Source: PALSA-693 sp963834725
GTDB taxonomy: Bacteria; Actinomycetota; Acidimicrobiia; Acidimicrobiales; Palsa-688
NCBI GenBank assembly: GCA_963834725.1
Contig: CAWICN010000001.1
Span: forward strand, 3,906,001 to 3,970,000
Length of the DNA stretch: 64,000 bases
Direction: 5' to 3'
Shown here: positions 42,337-52,171 of the stretch, piece after piece
Position numbering within the stretch: position 1 is the stretch's first letter
Layout of the letters: every line of letters starts with the position of its first letter
Notes under the pieces: model-generated
Told to the model about the DNA's origin: nothing
Databases searched by the model: none
What the model saw: only the letters and a program-made list of their open reading frames with translations
Program-made: the position numbers and the translations under genes

Positions 42337-43683
42337 CCAGCCACCCCTGTCCGCCGCGCCAACTCCTCTACGCGACGACTGATGGTGGCTGGCGCGCCGG
42401 CCCAGGTGTCGAGGATCAAATTGGCGAACGGCTGGTCGCCCCGAGAGCTCCTGTGGCGCGAGGCCTTCAGCCGCGCAAAGTACTTCGTAGGCCTGTTCGG
42501 GCTTACCCCACTGCAGATAGGCGCTGGCGACGTCGACCAGCAAAGACGCTTTTCTTTCGGTGATGGGCACCTTGTCCAGCTGCACGCTCTTGGCGTAGCG
42601 GAGCGCAGCGCCCGCATTGCCCAAAGCGGCGGCCACATTGACCTGGTGCAACAGCACGTTGGTGGGACCGAACGCAGTCCATCGCAAGTTGCGGTCGCCG
42701 AGGCGCTGTCCTGCTTCCTCTGCCTCGCGAAGCAGCTCCGCGGCGCTCTGGGCGTCGCCCGCCCGGGCGGCGGCGATCGCCCCACGCAGCAGCAGCGACC
42801 CGTACACCGATAGGGCCTCGCCAGTCGGTTCGATCCAGCATGCCGAGAGCTTCTCGGCCATCCGGCGGGCCATGGTCTCAGCGTCCTGGTATCGGTGGGC
42901 GTCCATCAACGCATGAGTGAGAATGCGGGCGCTCGACCCCAGGGCGAGCGGATCCTCGCTTCGCCTGGCTGCCCGCATACTCGCATCCGCGGCAAGCCAG
43001 GCAGGGCCCTCGTTGCCCAGCTTGAGTTGCAAAGACGCGGCCACATGGTAGGCGTCTGCGGCCAAGGCCTCCGCTTCCGGGCGATCCTTCTCGGCCATGG
43101 TCGAGGGTGCCGCGTCTAGGACCTCCAGGAGCGCGGGGAGCTCATTGGCAGTCTGGGTGTACCGGCAGGCCTGATAGCTCGTCTTCGTCCGTGCCACGGC
43201 CTGGCGAAGAGTGACCAGGTTCGGCATTTCCCGACCGTATGGAGAGGAATCGTCCAGCCAGCGCGATCGAAGCAACTCAGCTGTGAAGCGGTCCTCCGGC
43301 TGGTCCGTTCCAGTCAGGAGCCCGCGAAAGGATGAGTGCAGAGCGGCGCTAGCGACCGCAGCGGCTGCCCCGGCCACGAACTCACGTCGGTTCACAGGCT
43401 CTTCCAATCCATCCACCGACGATGGCGCCAGGCCCAGCTGGTGCGGGGGAATCTCGAGATGGCGCGCCAGCCGGGCCAGGAGACGGATGTCATAAGCGTG
43501 AGCCTTACCGCTTTCAATCCGTGAGATCTCGGACTGACTGAACCCGCACGCTTCGCCGGTCTGGCGCTGGGTTTCGGCCCGCGCCTGCCGGGCGCGCCTG
43601 ATGACGACGCCGGGGTGAGACCCCGGCACGAGATCCGGAGTCGCCAGTGCGACCCGCCAGGCGTTCGAGCTCGGCTCGCTCAT
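42333..43683 (-). pseudogene. XRE-family regulator with TPR-like domain, broken by a one-base frameshift near 42440
   Basis: About 449 codons. An N-terminal Cro/C1 helix-turn-helix (RQTGEACGFSQSEISRIESG, residues about 35-60) is followed by FVAGAAAAVASAALHSSFRG and TPR-like helices (LGNAGAALRYAKSVQLDKVP). The C-terminus is split: after LAPQELSG the frame continues as an unlikely tail, whereas one frame over reads DQPFANLILDTWAGAPATIS and RRVEELARRTGVAG before a stop at 42333. One extra G in a run of four (42439-42442) explains it. Only the last 36 or so residues are affected. Start ATG 43683. It is divergent from the transfer genes and likely represses them. Confidence 0.7.
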
Positions 43684-43724
43684 CCATCGTCGAAGCGTAC
43701 TGGCCCGCTGTGACTGCCAGCTTC

Positions 43725-43771
43725 CATATGCAGATCCGGCATACGGCATGCGCAGGCGGCATATCCGCCTG
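43725..43771. promoter_or_regulatory. Candidate operator between the XRE regulator and the transfer genes
   Basis: In the 175-bp divergent region, CAGGCGG (43753-43759) and CCGCCTG (43765-43771) form a perfect 7-bp inverted repeat around CATAT. GGCATA occurs twice, at 43738 and 43758, spaced 20 bp (two helical turns), each within an inverted repeat (CCG-GCATA-CGG and the one above). Placement fits autoregulation by the XRE protein and control of the rightward operon. Confidence 0.45.
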
Positions 43772-43858
43772 GCGGCGGTCGGGGAGGGCGGTTGTCTCGC
43801 CGTGTGGCCCTCGCGGTGGGGGCCCGGCGGATACCCGAGCCCTTCAAGGAGCAGCGGC

Positions 43859-44830
43859 ATGTCAGCAAGGGAACAGCGCGACCACCTGGCTATGTCAAGG
43901 CCGCTCGATGCCGGTGTCTTCGTAGCCGCCGCACACCAACCCCAGCACCGTTCCAGCCCGAGAACTGCTTCCCAGCAGCTCGCGGACATCCTGGCTGGCC
44001 CGCTGCCCGACCTCCCCTCCGGGGAGCCGTACCAAGCAGCGGCGGAGCTGCGCCGCATGAAGAGCGCCCGCGCCATCGAAGTCTGGCGCCACCACGGATG
44101 GGGCGCTCTGGTCGGCTGGATCATCCGGCGAGTCCCCGATTGCGACCCCACGATCGCTGCGGTCCACGCGATCCGCAACGCTGCCAAAGCGAGCGACCCC
44201 GACTACGCTCGCTCCCTGGCCGGCTATGTCCGCCAGATCGCGCAGCGGTCCTCCGTCGACGGTGCTTCCCGCCGGGAGCGACTCGTGGAGCTTGGCTGGG
44301 ACCCACCCGAGCCGCCTTCGGAACCGCCCCGTCCCACCGATTCGCTGGCAACAGTGGCCGCAGCGATGCTCTCAGCCGCCGGGGTGCGAGTGAGCGGACC
44401 GGTCTGGGGTCTCATCGCACCCAGCATCGACGTCGCTATCGACTGGTGGGACAGTCTGTGCGCCCGCACAGGTCTCGTCGGCGACGACCTCGTGGTCGCA
44501 TCCCGCGAATCCATGCAGACCACCGGTAACCACCGGCTTCGGGCGAACTTCGAAGGTCCCACCGCCAGACCGCTGGTCGCACTCTTGGTCGGCGGTGACC
44601 AGCAGGGCCGGTGGGCCCGACGAGCTGCCCGGGCCGAGGCAGGGCTGCTGTACTGGGCCCTCCGGGCCCGGAACGCGACTGGCCGGGGCGAGTCACTGCC
44701 GGTGCCGCCTGCCCCTGTCTGCCGCGCTTGGGCCACGCATGTCGAGTGGATCGAGCGTGCCATCGAGCCGACCACCGCGGCGACGGCGCCGGCGATGGCA
44801 CCGGCGACAGACCCGACGGTCGCGGCCTGA
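43859..44830 (+). CDS. Hypothetical protein, first gene of the rightward transfer cluster
   Basis: 323 residues from ATG 43859, which has AGGAG about 8 bp upstream; the frame is open to 43748 but that part has no ribosome site. Segments such as AIEVWRHHGWGALVGWIIRR, DPTIAAVHAIRNAAKASD and VSGPVWGLIAPSIDVAIDWW suggest a helical protein with amphipathic stretches. The last 40 residues are Ala/Thr/Pro-rich. I recognise no domain. Its position directly downstream of the divergent regulator makes it a probable element-encoded transfer or maintenance protein. Confidence 0.65.
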   Translation: MSAREQRDHLAMSRPLDAGVFVAAAHQPQHRSSPRTASQQLADILAGPLPDLPSGEPYQAAAELRRMKSARAIEVWRHHGWGALVGWIIRRVPDCDPTIAAVHAIRNAAKASDPDYARSLAGYVRQIAQRSSVDGASRRERLVELGWDPPEPPSEPPRPTDSLATVAAAMLSAAGVRVSGPVWGLIAPSIDVAIDWWDSLCARTGLVGDDLVVASRESMQTTGNHRLRANFEGPTARPLVALLVGGDQQGRWARRAARAEAGLLYWALRARNATGRGESLPVPPAPVCRAWATHVEWIERAIEPTTAATAPAMAPATDPTVAA

Positions 44831-45005
44831 TCGGAAAAGGGCGCTGGTAGCCCCCGCATCCACCACCGCTTCGCGTCCCACAGATCCTTCCGGCGGCATG
44901 GCCGAGCCTGCTTGCCGTCCGAACTCTCGGGGACGCTCGGAGCGCGGAGGGCTTGGTACATCCAGACGTGAGTGAGCTACATGACGCTCCGATGCCCATA
45001 AGGGC

Positions 45006-45260
45006 ATGAGCACTCCTGGTCTCGGCCGCTGGGTGGGGCAGGCCGCCTGCCGCGGCGCCGACAGAAGTCTTTTCTTTCCCCCGCGAGGGCGCCGCGCTCC
45101 GGTCGTGCGCGCCAAAGCCATCTGCGCCACCTGCCCGGTCCTGCGACCGTGCCGGGGGTGGGCGCTGGCCCACCCGGGTGAGCGGGGCATCTGGGGCGGG
45201 TTGACCGAAGCCGAGCGGCACGCCGTCCGTCGACGCCAACGGCGAAAGCACGCCGCATGA
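45006..45260 (+). CDS. WhiB-family iron-sulfur transcriptional regulator
   Basis: 84 residues, the size of a minimal Wbl protein. The four cluster-binding Cys are at 15, 40, 43 and 49 (ACRG ... ICATCPVLRPC), followed by the G(I/V)WGG turn at GIWGGLTEAE and a basic C-terminal tail RRRQRRKHAA. WhiB proteins are confined to Actinobacteria and their phages and act with sigma factors, responding to redox or nitric oxide. The stop overlaps the start of the lysozyme-NlpC gene by 4 bp, so it is translated with the transfer operon and may regulate it. Confidence 0.93.
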   Translation: MSTPGLGRWVGQAACRGADRSLFFPPRGRRAPVVRAKAICATCPVLRPCRGWALAHPGERGIWGGLTEAERHAVRRRQRRKHAA

Positions 45261-46330
45261 CCAGCTCGTCCTCGGCGGTGGGATCAAAACTGGCCGCGGG
45301 CGTCGGCCTTCTTGCTGCTCTGGGCGCCGCCGGCTTCGTACCGCTGGTCGGCGGTGCAGCTGCCTCCGATCAAGGCACTGCCGTCGGCGCGGTCCTCTCC
45401 GCCATGGTGCTGCAGGCCAGCCGAGCGTGTGTGGTCGACGGACCCGTCCCGGGTCTCGACCCCGACCAGGCCAGCGACGCCGATCAGATCGTCTCGGCCT
45501 CGTTCGCCGCCTCGGGCGAGAACATTCAGGTGGCGCGCATTGCGCTGATGGTCGCCTGGACCGAGTCCACGCTGCGCGACCTGGGACCCATGCCGGGCAA
45601 TGATGGTTCGCTGGGACTCTTCCAGCAACGCGGTTGGGGCTCTCCCCAGCAGGAGATGGACCCGGCCGTCTCGACGGGCTTGTTCGTGCAAAGGCTCCTG
45701 GACCTCTCGGGCTGGCGGCAGCTCCCACCATGGGTGGCCGCCCAGGACGTGCAGCGCTCCCGGTTCGCCGACGGAGGCAACTATCGGGCTAACTGGACCC
45801 TGGCGGGCGAACTCCTCGAGCGGGTGCTCGCGGCCGGTAACCGCCCGGGCTCGTGCGGCCAGGGCGTACCGGTCGGAGCGAGCGGGACGGCATCGGCGCA
45901 CGGTTTGCCCGACGGGTACGCCATCCCCGCCGGCACTGGACTCGCTCACGCCCGGGTAGTGGCCTGGGCGCTCGCCCAGCTCGGCAAACCGTACGTGTGG
46001 GGCGCGGCGGGACCGGGCGCGTTTGACTGCTCCGGATTGACCATGGCTGCCTGGGCAACGGTCGGGGTGCCCCTGGTGCATTACACGGTCACCCAGCAGG
46101 CGGAGGGCGTGTCGGTAGTAGCAGGCCAGCTGATGCCGGGTGATCTGGTGCTCATTCCCGGCTCGGACCCACCCGGACCAGGACAGGCTGGCCACGTCGG
46201 CATCTACCTCGGCGAGGGACTGGTGGAAAGCGCCGTCGACCCCGAACTGGGCGTGGTGGTCCAGACCTGGCAGGCCTTCATCAGCGGCGGGCTGATCGCC
46301 CTTCGAGATCCCGATCCCGCCGATGGGTAG
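45257..46330 (+). CDS. Exported lysozyme-like plus NlpC/P60 cell-wall hydrolase of the transfer apparatus
   Basis: 357 residues. A hydrophobic N-terminal segment (KLAAGVGLLAALGAAGFVPL) serves as signal or anchor. A lysozyme-like domain follows with ARIALMVAWTESTLRDLGP (Glu103) and GSLGLFQQRGWGSPQQ. The C-terminal NlpC/P60 domain has catalytic Cys258 in GAFDCSGLTMAAW and His near residue 315 in AGHVGIYLGEG. The two-domain arrangement matches CwlT/VirB1-like hydrolases that open peptidoglycan for a conjugation channel in Gram-positive bacteria. It overlaps whiB by 4 bp. Confidence 0.9.
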   Translation: MTSSSSAVGSKLAAGVGLLAALGAAGFVPLVGGAAASDQGTAVGAVLSAMVLQASRACVVDGPVPGLDPDQASDADQIVSASFAASGENIQVARIALMVAWTESTLRDLGPMPGNDGSLGLFQQRGWGSPQQEMDPAVSTGLFVQRLLDLSGWRQLPPWVAAQDVQRSRFADGGNYRANWTLAGELLERVLAAGNRPGSCGQGVPVGASGTASAHGLPDGYAIPAGTGLAHARVVAWALAQLGKPYVWGAAGPGAFDCSGLTMAAWATVGVPLVHYTVTQQAEGVSVVAGQLMPGDLVLIPGSDPPGPGQAGHVGIYLGEGLVESAVDPELGVVVQTWQAFISGGLIALRDPDPADG

Positions 46331-46413
46331 CGGCAGCCCGACCCGGATCGCGAACGGGCGGCGGCGAACGAACGGTCCTCGACCTCCACGTCCAAGAAAG
46401 GAACGACATATTC

Positions 46414-46701
46414 ATGGTAAGTCTCGTCACCGGGGTCAACGTCACCCCCAACACCAGCGGGCTGCCCGGCATCAGCGAACTACAAAACATCGTCGGCGCT
46501 CTGCTCACCGTCGGCCTGATCGCCGCCCTGGCCGGCCTGGCCATCTCCGCCAGCGTGTGGGCGATCGGAAACCACTCCGCCAACCCCGTCCTCGCCGGTC
46601 GGGGCAAGACCGGCGTGCTCGTCAGCTTCGTCGCCGCCGCCCTGACCGGCGGAGCCGTAGCGTTGATCAACTTCTTCGCCGGGGCGGGCGGAACCCTGTG
46701 A
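46414..46701 (+). CDS. DUF6112-type small membrane protein, VirB2-like
   Basis: 95 residues with two membrane segments (about 25-50 and 65-88) separated by a short basic loop (NPVLAGRGKTG), and an N-terminal TPNTSGLPGISELQNIVGAL. Size, Gly-Ala-rich helices and position before the channel genes resemble VirB2/TrbC pilin-like subunits and the actinobacterial DUF6112 family. AAAGGAA lies about 11 bp upstream of the ATG. Confidence 0.75.
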   Translation: MVSLVTGVNVTPNTSGLPGISELQNIVGALLTVGLIAALAGLAISASVWAIGNHSANPVLAGRGKTGVLVSFVAAALTGGAVALINFFAGAGGTL

Positions 46702-46741
46702 ATCCGACCAGCTCCCGCGTCGGGTCCAGAAGGGGGCGGCC

Positions 46742-47575
46742 ATGATTTTTGCCCGCCGGCACCTGATCCTGGCCAGTGTCGCGTGCTCCGTCGCGTTATT
46801 GACGGCCGGAGTCGTCGCCTCCTCTCTGGGTTCCAGCCGCCCTCGCTCGCGTCCCGCAGCGCAGGATGCAACCGGGGAAACGGCTGGCCTTTCACCACAA
46901 CGACCCTCTACCTGGACAGCGCTGCCACCGCTGACCGCCCTGCCCACCGAGACCCCGGTCCAGCAGCAGTACGACGCCGCCCTCGCATCGGGGTTGGCGG
47001 CCTCAGCGAGCCTGCAGGCAGCCCAAGCCGCCCAGGTGCCCGCACCCGGTTTCTCCAGCGCATGGCCGACCTTGTCGGTCGCCAACACACCCGAGCAGTG
47101 GACCTCCACGTTTACCAGCGAGCTGCTCGACATCGATTTCGCCCGCCAATCCCGCGCCGGACTGGGAGCCTGGCTGTCCGCCGAGGAGGCCCCCGAGCTA
47201 CTGCCTGGCGTGCCCCCAGGTGTAGCCGTCAAGGTGCTCTACCTCTCGCTGCTCGAGAGCGCCGCAGTCGGAGAAGCAGCCAGCCCTATCCCCGACACCG
47301 TTGCCTGGCAAGCCGACGCCAGGGCCGGAGTGCGCTGGAGAGTCTCGGACCTGCTCATCCAGGCCGACCCGCAGTTTTCCCAGATCGTGGCGAGCGGATG
47401 GCAGCCGATCGACCAGCGCTTCGCCGTCGAAGACGTCACCGGCGCCCTCACCATCAACCGTTCCCGAGCCGCCGCCACGACGACCAAGCGGTTCTCGATG
47501 GCCGTCTACGTCGGCTCCGCCCACTGGCACCAGGGCTACGGGACCGTGCTGGTGAACGACTGGAAGGAAACCTGA
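46742..47575 (+). CDS. Conjugal transfer membrane-anchored protein, possibly VirB8/TcpC-like
   Basis: 277 residues. One N-terminal membrane segment (LILASVACSVALLTAGVVAS, residues 8-27) is followed by a Ser/Pro-rich linker and an extracytoplasmic domain with ANTPEQWTSTFTSELLDIDF and a C-terminal beta-rich part RFSMAVYVGSAHWHQGYGTV. Topology and location between the DUF6112 and TrbL-like genes fit a VirB8-type assembly factor, but I see no decisive motif. It lies 40 bp after the previous gene and 3 bp before the next. Confidence 0.65.
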   Translation: MIFARRHLILASVACSVALLTAGVVASSLGSSRPRSRPAAQDATGETAGLSPQRPSTWTALPPLTALPTETPVQQQYDAALASGLAASASLQAAQAAQVPAPGFSSAWPTLSVANTPEQWTSTFTSELLDIDFARQSRAGLGAWLSAEEAPELLPGVPPGVAVKVLYLSLLESAAVGEAASPIPDTVAWQADARAGVRWRVSDLLIQADPQFSQIVASGWQPIDQRFAVEDVTGALTINRSRAAATTTKRFSMAVYVGSAHWHQGYGTVLVNDWKET

Positions 47576-47578
47576 ACG

Positions 47579-48823
47579 TTGTCCTGCTCGATCACCGACC
47601 CGCTCGGCTGCCTCTCCAGCGCGGCCAAGTCCGTCGCCGGCGACGCCTTTGCCGCCATTGCCCACGACTTCGGAAACGCAGCCGACTCCACGATCAACTG
47701 GCTCTGGGGCCAACTGTCCGACGCCACCGCGGTGCGGCTCGGCGGGCCCGGCTTCAACCTCGACCTCGGCATCGTCGCCGCCATCACTGGCGTCGTCGCC
47801 GTCGGGTTGTTCGTCATCCAGCTCGCCGCATCCGTCCTGCGACGGGACGCCGGCGGCCTGGCCAGAGCGACAAAGGGTCTGTTCATCGCCTTCCTGGCCG
47901 GCGGCGCCGCCGTCGGGGTGACCAACCTGGCCCTCTCTGCTGTCGACTCGCTGTCCGCGGGCGTCGTGCGGGTGGCCATGGGTTCGACCATCGACCAGAT
48001 GGGCCGCAAGCTGCTGGCCGGCGACGCCGTACTGGGTGTCGGGAACCCCGCCGGCATGTTCCTGCTATCGATCGTGGCCATCGCTGCCAGCGTGATCGTG
48101 TGGGCAGCCCTGTTGGTGCGCAAGGCGCTCATCGTCGTGTCGGCCGTGTTCGCTCCTCTCGCCTTCGCCGGCAGCCTGGCGGACGTCACCGTGGGCTGGA
48201 CCCGCAAGTGGATCGAGGTCATGGCCGCCCTGATCATCTCCAAGCTGGTCTTGGTCATCGTCTTCATCGTCGGCTGGGGCATCCTCGATGCCGGCGTCGG
48301 CCAAGCCGGAAGCGGTACCACCCAGACCATCACCCAGACCGCCACCGGCCTGTTGATCCTCACCCTGGCTGGATTCGCCCCCTGGATGGCGCTCAAGCTG
48401 GTCCACTTCGGCGACGATCAGTTTCATCGACTCCACCTCCTGGCCGGTACCACCGTGGTCGGCGCCCGCACGGTAGCCGCCGCCCCGCAAAAGCTCGCTA
48501 CCTGGAAGGCCACCGCCGCCAGCTTCGGAGCCGGTGGTGCTGCTGGCACGAGCCGGACGTCCGACGCCGCCAATGGTCAGGCTCCGGTGGCGTCCGCGCA
48601 ACCAGGGACCCGGAGACCGTCCAACGGGGCCGACTCTCCGTCTGCACCGCCTTCACCGGGATTCGGATCGCAGGGGGGACAAAAGACAGGCCCCGGTGCA
48701 GACGGGTTCCCGCCCAGCCATCCACCTGGGCCGCCAAATCGGTCCGGCGGCCCGTCGCCCACCGGGCGGGTGAACAACCACAGCTCCAACGGATCGCCCA
48801 CCGGGGGAGCAGACCCGGCATGA
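47579..48823 (+). CDS. VirB6/TrbL-like polytopic channel protein
   Basis: 414 residues. Six or so membrane segments in residues 55-290 (IVAAITGVVAVGLFVIQLAA, FLLSIVAIAASVIVWAALLV, KLVLVIVFIVGWGILDAGVG) with VRKALIVVSAVFAPLAFAGS between, the pattern of TrbL/VirB6 inner-membrane channel subunits. The C-terminal 110 residues are a long Pro/Gly/Ser-rich disordered tail. The start is TTG 47579 with GGAAGGAAA about 10 bp upstream, three bases after the preceding stop. Overlaps the SCO6880-like gene by 4 bp. Confidence 0.82.
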   Translation: MSCSITDPLGCLSSAAKSVAGDAFAAIAHDFGNAADSTINWLWGQLSDATAVRLGGPGFNLDLGIVAAITGVVAVGLFVIQLAASVLRRDAGGLARATKGLFIAFLAGGAAVGVTNLALSAVDSLSAGVVRVAMGSTIDQMGRKLLAGDAVLGVGNPAGMFLLSIVAIAASVIVWAALLVRKALIVVSAVFAPLAFAGSLADVTVGWTRKWIEVMAALIISKLVLVIVFIVGWGILDAGVGQAGSGTTQTITQTATGLLILTLAGFAPWMALKLVHFGDDQFHRLHLLAGTTVVGARTVAAAPQKLATWKATAASFGAGGAAGTSRTSDAANGQAPVASAQPGTRRPSNGADSPSAPPSPGFGSQGGQKTGPGADGFPPSHPPGPPNRSGGPSPTGRVNNHSSNGSPTGGADPA

Positions 48824-50261
48824 CGACCACCGAGCCACAAGTTCGTTTCGGTCGGCGCTCTACCCGGGGCCTCATCCTCGGTTTCTCCGCACCGCGAGTC
48901 GCCGCGCTCGCCCTGGCTGTGAGCCTGGCCGTCGCCGGATTGATCGCCGGTAACGGCGCAGGCCTGATCGTCTCGGCTCTCGTGTGGGCGCCCATTGCGG
49001 CCACCGCATTCATCCGGATCGGAGGGCGGCCACTCGTCGAGTGGGTGGGGACCGCCGTCCAGTACGGCGCCCGCCGAGCCTGCGGCCAGCACCAGTACCT
49101 CGCCACCCATCCGCTACGACCTCGACCGGCCGGAACGCTCGCCCTGCCCGGCGACGCAACCGCCTTGCGTCTCCACAACGACGAGGTCTCCGGGGCGGCC
49201 ATGATCCACGACCCGCACCGCCAAACGCTCACCGCCGTAGCCAGCGTTTCGCACCCCGCGTTCGTGCTGCTCGACGCCGACGATAGGAACCAGCGGGTGA
49301 ATCGCTGGGGCCGCGTCTACGCGTCGTTGGCTCAGACTGGCACCTGCGCGGCCATCCAGATCCTGGAGGCGGCGGTGCCAGATCCTGCCACCGGCCAGCT
49401 CGAATGGTACGAGCACAACGGACACCACGACGCCGGCTGGGCCGACACCCAATACCGGACCCTGCTCGAACAGCTCCGCCTCGCCGCCGGAACCCATCGC
49501 ACCACCATCTCGCTCGCCCTGGATATGCGCGCCGCAGCACGAGCCATCAAGGCCGCCGGGCGCGGTGTCACCGGCGCCGCCCGGGTGCTGCGCGCAGACA
49601 TGGCCAGCCTCAACGACTCGCTCGGCCAGGCCGGCCTCACCGTACACGGCTGGCTGTCCGAACCCGAGCTGGCCGCCATCGTTCGCGCTCCTACGACCCC
49701 GCTGTTGTGCTCGACCCGCGCACCGATCCGGGCGCCAACCTCGCCCATGCCGGTCCCCTCGCCATGACCGAGCACTGGGACCGACTCCGCCACGACTCAG
49801 GCTGGTCCTCAGTGCTGTGGATCGCCGAGTGGCCACGCATCGACGTCACCGCCGAGTTCCTGCACTCCATCATCTTCGCCCCCGGCGTGCGTCGCAGCCT
49901 CTCGCTCATCGCCCGGCCCTTGCCGACCGACGTGGCATTGCGTCAGATCCGTAAAGAGAAAACAGACGCGGCGGCGGACATGGCCCACAAGCAGAAGGTC
50001 GGGCAGATCGCCGACCTCTCCGACGCCCAGGAATACCAGGACCTGCTCAGCCGGGAACGCTCCGTGGTCGCCGGCCACACCGACGTCGAGTTCGCCGGGC
50101 TCATCACTGTCACCGCGAGCGACCCCGACACACTCGACGCGGCCCGAGCCCAGGTCATCCGGGCCGCGGCCCAAGCTGCCTGCGAAGTCCGGATCCTCCA
50201 CGGGCGGCAAGCCCAAGGCTTCGTCTGCGGCGCACTACCCCTCGCCCGCAACTGCTTTTGA
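48820..50261 (+). pseudogene. SCO6880-family conjugation protein, split by a one-base deletion near 49687
   Basis: The N-terminal frame opens MTTTEPQVRFGRRSTRGLIL with two membrane segments (FSAPRVAALALAVSLAVAGL; GLIVSALVWAPIAATAFIRI), as in SCO6880/PrgI-type proteins, and runs to LSEPELAAIVR. Sense then continues one frame away as SYDPAVVLDPRTDPGANLAH, to CGALPLARNCF and a stop at 50261. Restoring one base gives 480 residues, the normal family size. SCO6880 proteins stand next to the VirB4 ATPase and contribute the membrane N-terminal part of it. Start ATG 48820 overlaps the previous stop (ATGA). Confidence 0.78.
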
Positions 50262-50263
50262 GC

Positions 50264-51880
50264 ATGTACCGACGCAAACGCAAGGCGGACCCGGTCCTCT
50301 GGGGCATCCCACCCGCACACACTCCCGATGTGGCGGAGACGCCCGTCGCCATCCAGCCCGAAGGGGTCCTCCCTATAAGCTACGCCACGCCACCACCCTC
50401 CCTGGTCGCTGACGGTGGACGGCTGTACGGCGGCGCCGGGTACATACCTCCGCTCCTCGGGACCAAAAAGGCGATCAAAGCCGCCCGACAAGTGGAGAAC
50501 GACCACCGCCGACAGCTCCGGCAGGCCTGTCAAGCCCAGATCGCCGCGGTCCAGCACCAGCAGCGCCAAGCCGGTTACCTTCCCAAGGCCGGCGAGGCCA
50601 GACCAAAGGCTGGTCGCTCACACCTGCGTCTCCGCATGAGGCCACACCGGGCTACCAGCGAGATGCTTGCCGGTGCATACCCGTTCCTGGCCGAAGAAGG
50701 ACTCGGCTCCGAGGGAGCACTCATCGGGCAGGACGCCTGGTCCGGAACCGCCTACTGCTACGACCCATGGCAGCTCTACCGCCGCGGGATACTCACCAAC
50801 CCCAACATGTTCCTCGCTGGCCAGATCGGCAGGGGCAAGTCCACCCTGGCCAATGCCCTCGCCACACGGTTCATCGCCCTCGGTCGGCGGGTCTACGTGC
50901 CCGGCGACCCCAAAGGCGAATGGAGTGTCGTCACCCGGGCTGTCGGCGGCCAGGTCATCGAACTGGGCGTCGGACGCCCCGCTCGCCTCAACCCCCTCGA
51001 CGAAGGCCCACGGCCGAACAGCCTGACCGAGCCGTCTTGGCAGGCCCAACTCAGCCAGCGACGCATGAGCCTGCTCGCCGCGCTCGCCCAGTCGACCCTC
51101 GGACGACCACTCTTGCCGACCGAGCGCACGGCACTTGACGCCGGGCTCCGGGCCTCGTGCAACTCGACAGGTGCACCGATCCTTCCAACCGTTGTCGACC
51201 ACCTCCACGAACCCCGCTCGAGCTACGCTGGCTCCAGCATCGAGCAACTCACCACCGACGGAAGAGAAGCAGCCCACGCACTCGGCCGGCTCGTACGTGG
51301 CGACCTGGCCGGGCTCTTCGACGGACCCTCCACGGTCACCTTCGACCCCTCACTGCCGATGCTGTCACTCGACCTGTCCCACATCTCCGGCTCCGACCAA
51401 CTCCTCGGTCTCGTGATGGCCTGTGCCTCCGCCTGGATGGAAGCCTCGCTCGCCGACCCCGCCGGCGGCCAACGGCTCGTCGTCTACGACGAAGCCTGGC
51501 GGCTCATCGCCCATCCCTCTCTGCTCGCCCGCATGCAAGCCCACTGGAAACTCTCCCGGGCCTGGGGCCTCGCAAACCTCATGATTGTCCACCGACTCTC
51601 CGACCTCGAGGCCGTCGGTGATGCAGGATCGGAAGCCCGAGGGCTCGCCCAAGGCCTTCTCGGCGACACCGCCACCCGGATCCTCTACAACCAACCCCAC
51701 GACGAAGCCGTCGCCGCTGGTAAAGTCCTCGGACTCACAACCACCCAGGTTCGTCAACTCCCGGACCTCGCTCAAGGAGAGGGACTCTGGAAGGTCAACC
51801 AGCGTGCTTTCGTCATACGCCACATCTGCACACCCGACGAGCTCACCCTCTTCGACACCAACCACAGAATGCTGGAGTGA
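50264..51880 (+). CDS. VirB4/TraC-type conjugation ATPase
   Basis: About 538 residues. Walker A in NMFLAGQIGRGKSTLANALA near residue 188 and Walker B in GGQRLVVYDEAWRLIAH near 405, followed by LSRAWGLANLMIVHRLSDLE, the HerA/FtsK-like core of VirB4 proteins, and ATRILYNQPHDEAVAAGKVL toward the end. It powers assembly of the transfer channel and DNA movement. ATG 50264 follows the SCO6880 stop by two bases; an alternative TTG at 50258 overlaps that stop. Downstream 51881-52171 is non-coding. Confidence 0.9.
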   Translation: MYRRKRKADPVLWGIPPAHTPDVAETPVAIQPEGVLPISYATPPPSLVADGGRLYGGAGYIPPLLGTKKAIKAARQVENDHRRQLRQACQAQIAAVQHQQRQAGYLPKAGEARPKAGRSHLRLRMRPHRATSEMLAGAYPFLAEEGLGSEGALIGQDAWSGTAYCYDPWQLYRRGILTNPNMFLAGQIGRGKSTLANALATRFIALGRRVYVPGDPKGEWSVVTRAVGGQVIELGVGRPARLNPLDEGPRPNSLTEPSWQAQLSQRRMSLLAALAQSTLGRPLLPTERTALDAGLRASCNSTGAPILPTVVDHLHEPRSSYAGSSIEQLTTDGREAAHALGRLVRGDLAGLFDGPSTVTFDPSLPMLSLDLSHISGSDQLLGLVMACASAWMEASLADPAGGQRLVVYDEAWRLIAHPSLLARMQAHWKLSRAWGLANLMIVHRLSDLEAVGDAGSEARGLAQGLLGDTATRILYNQPHDEAVAAGKVLGLTTTQVRQLPDLAQGEGLWKVNQRAFVIRHICTPDELTLFDTNHRMLE

Positions 51881-52171
51881 CCCCGGGGGTCGGCGTGCGA
51901 TCGGGACCTCGACCATAAGAGGAGGGAGAAGCCGGGGGGCAGCGATATGTGCTGGGTATTACCTAGCATCCCCGGTCACCTACACCGAACGGTCAGTTCT
52001 GATCGGCCAGGCGGGCCACGAGCCGTGACTATGCGCTGAGTCCTTGAGGCTTCGCCACGGGAGTGCAGCTCTGACAGCATATAACCGTGTCGAATGATGG
52101 CGAGGCGAGGTCGTTCCACGACGACGCTGAGCGCGAATCAGGGTCGATCGTCGGTTTCGCACCGGTGAGAG

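Noticed and set aside
41749..44187. Reading the XRE regulator and flavoprotein as one 812-residue fusion
   Set aside because: The join exists only because of a one-base frameshift; the alternative frame gives a sensible regulator C-terminus with a TGA overlapping the flavoprotein TTG, and residues before 43683 are low complexity.
46783..49767. A single 994-codon plus-strand frame across the VirB8-like and TrbL-like genes into the SCO6880 gene
   Set aside because: Only the part after 48820 is protein-like; upstream it is an Arg-rich shadow of two real genes in another frame.
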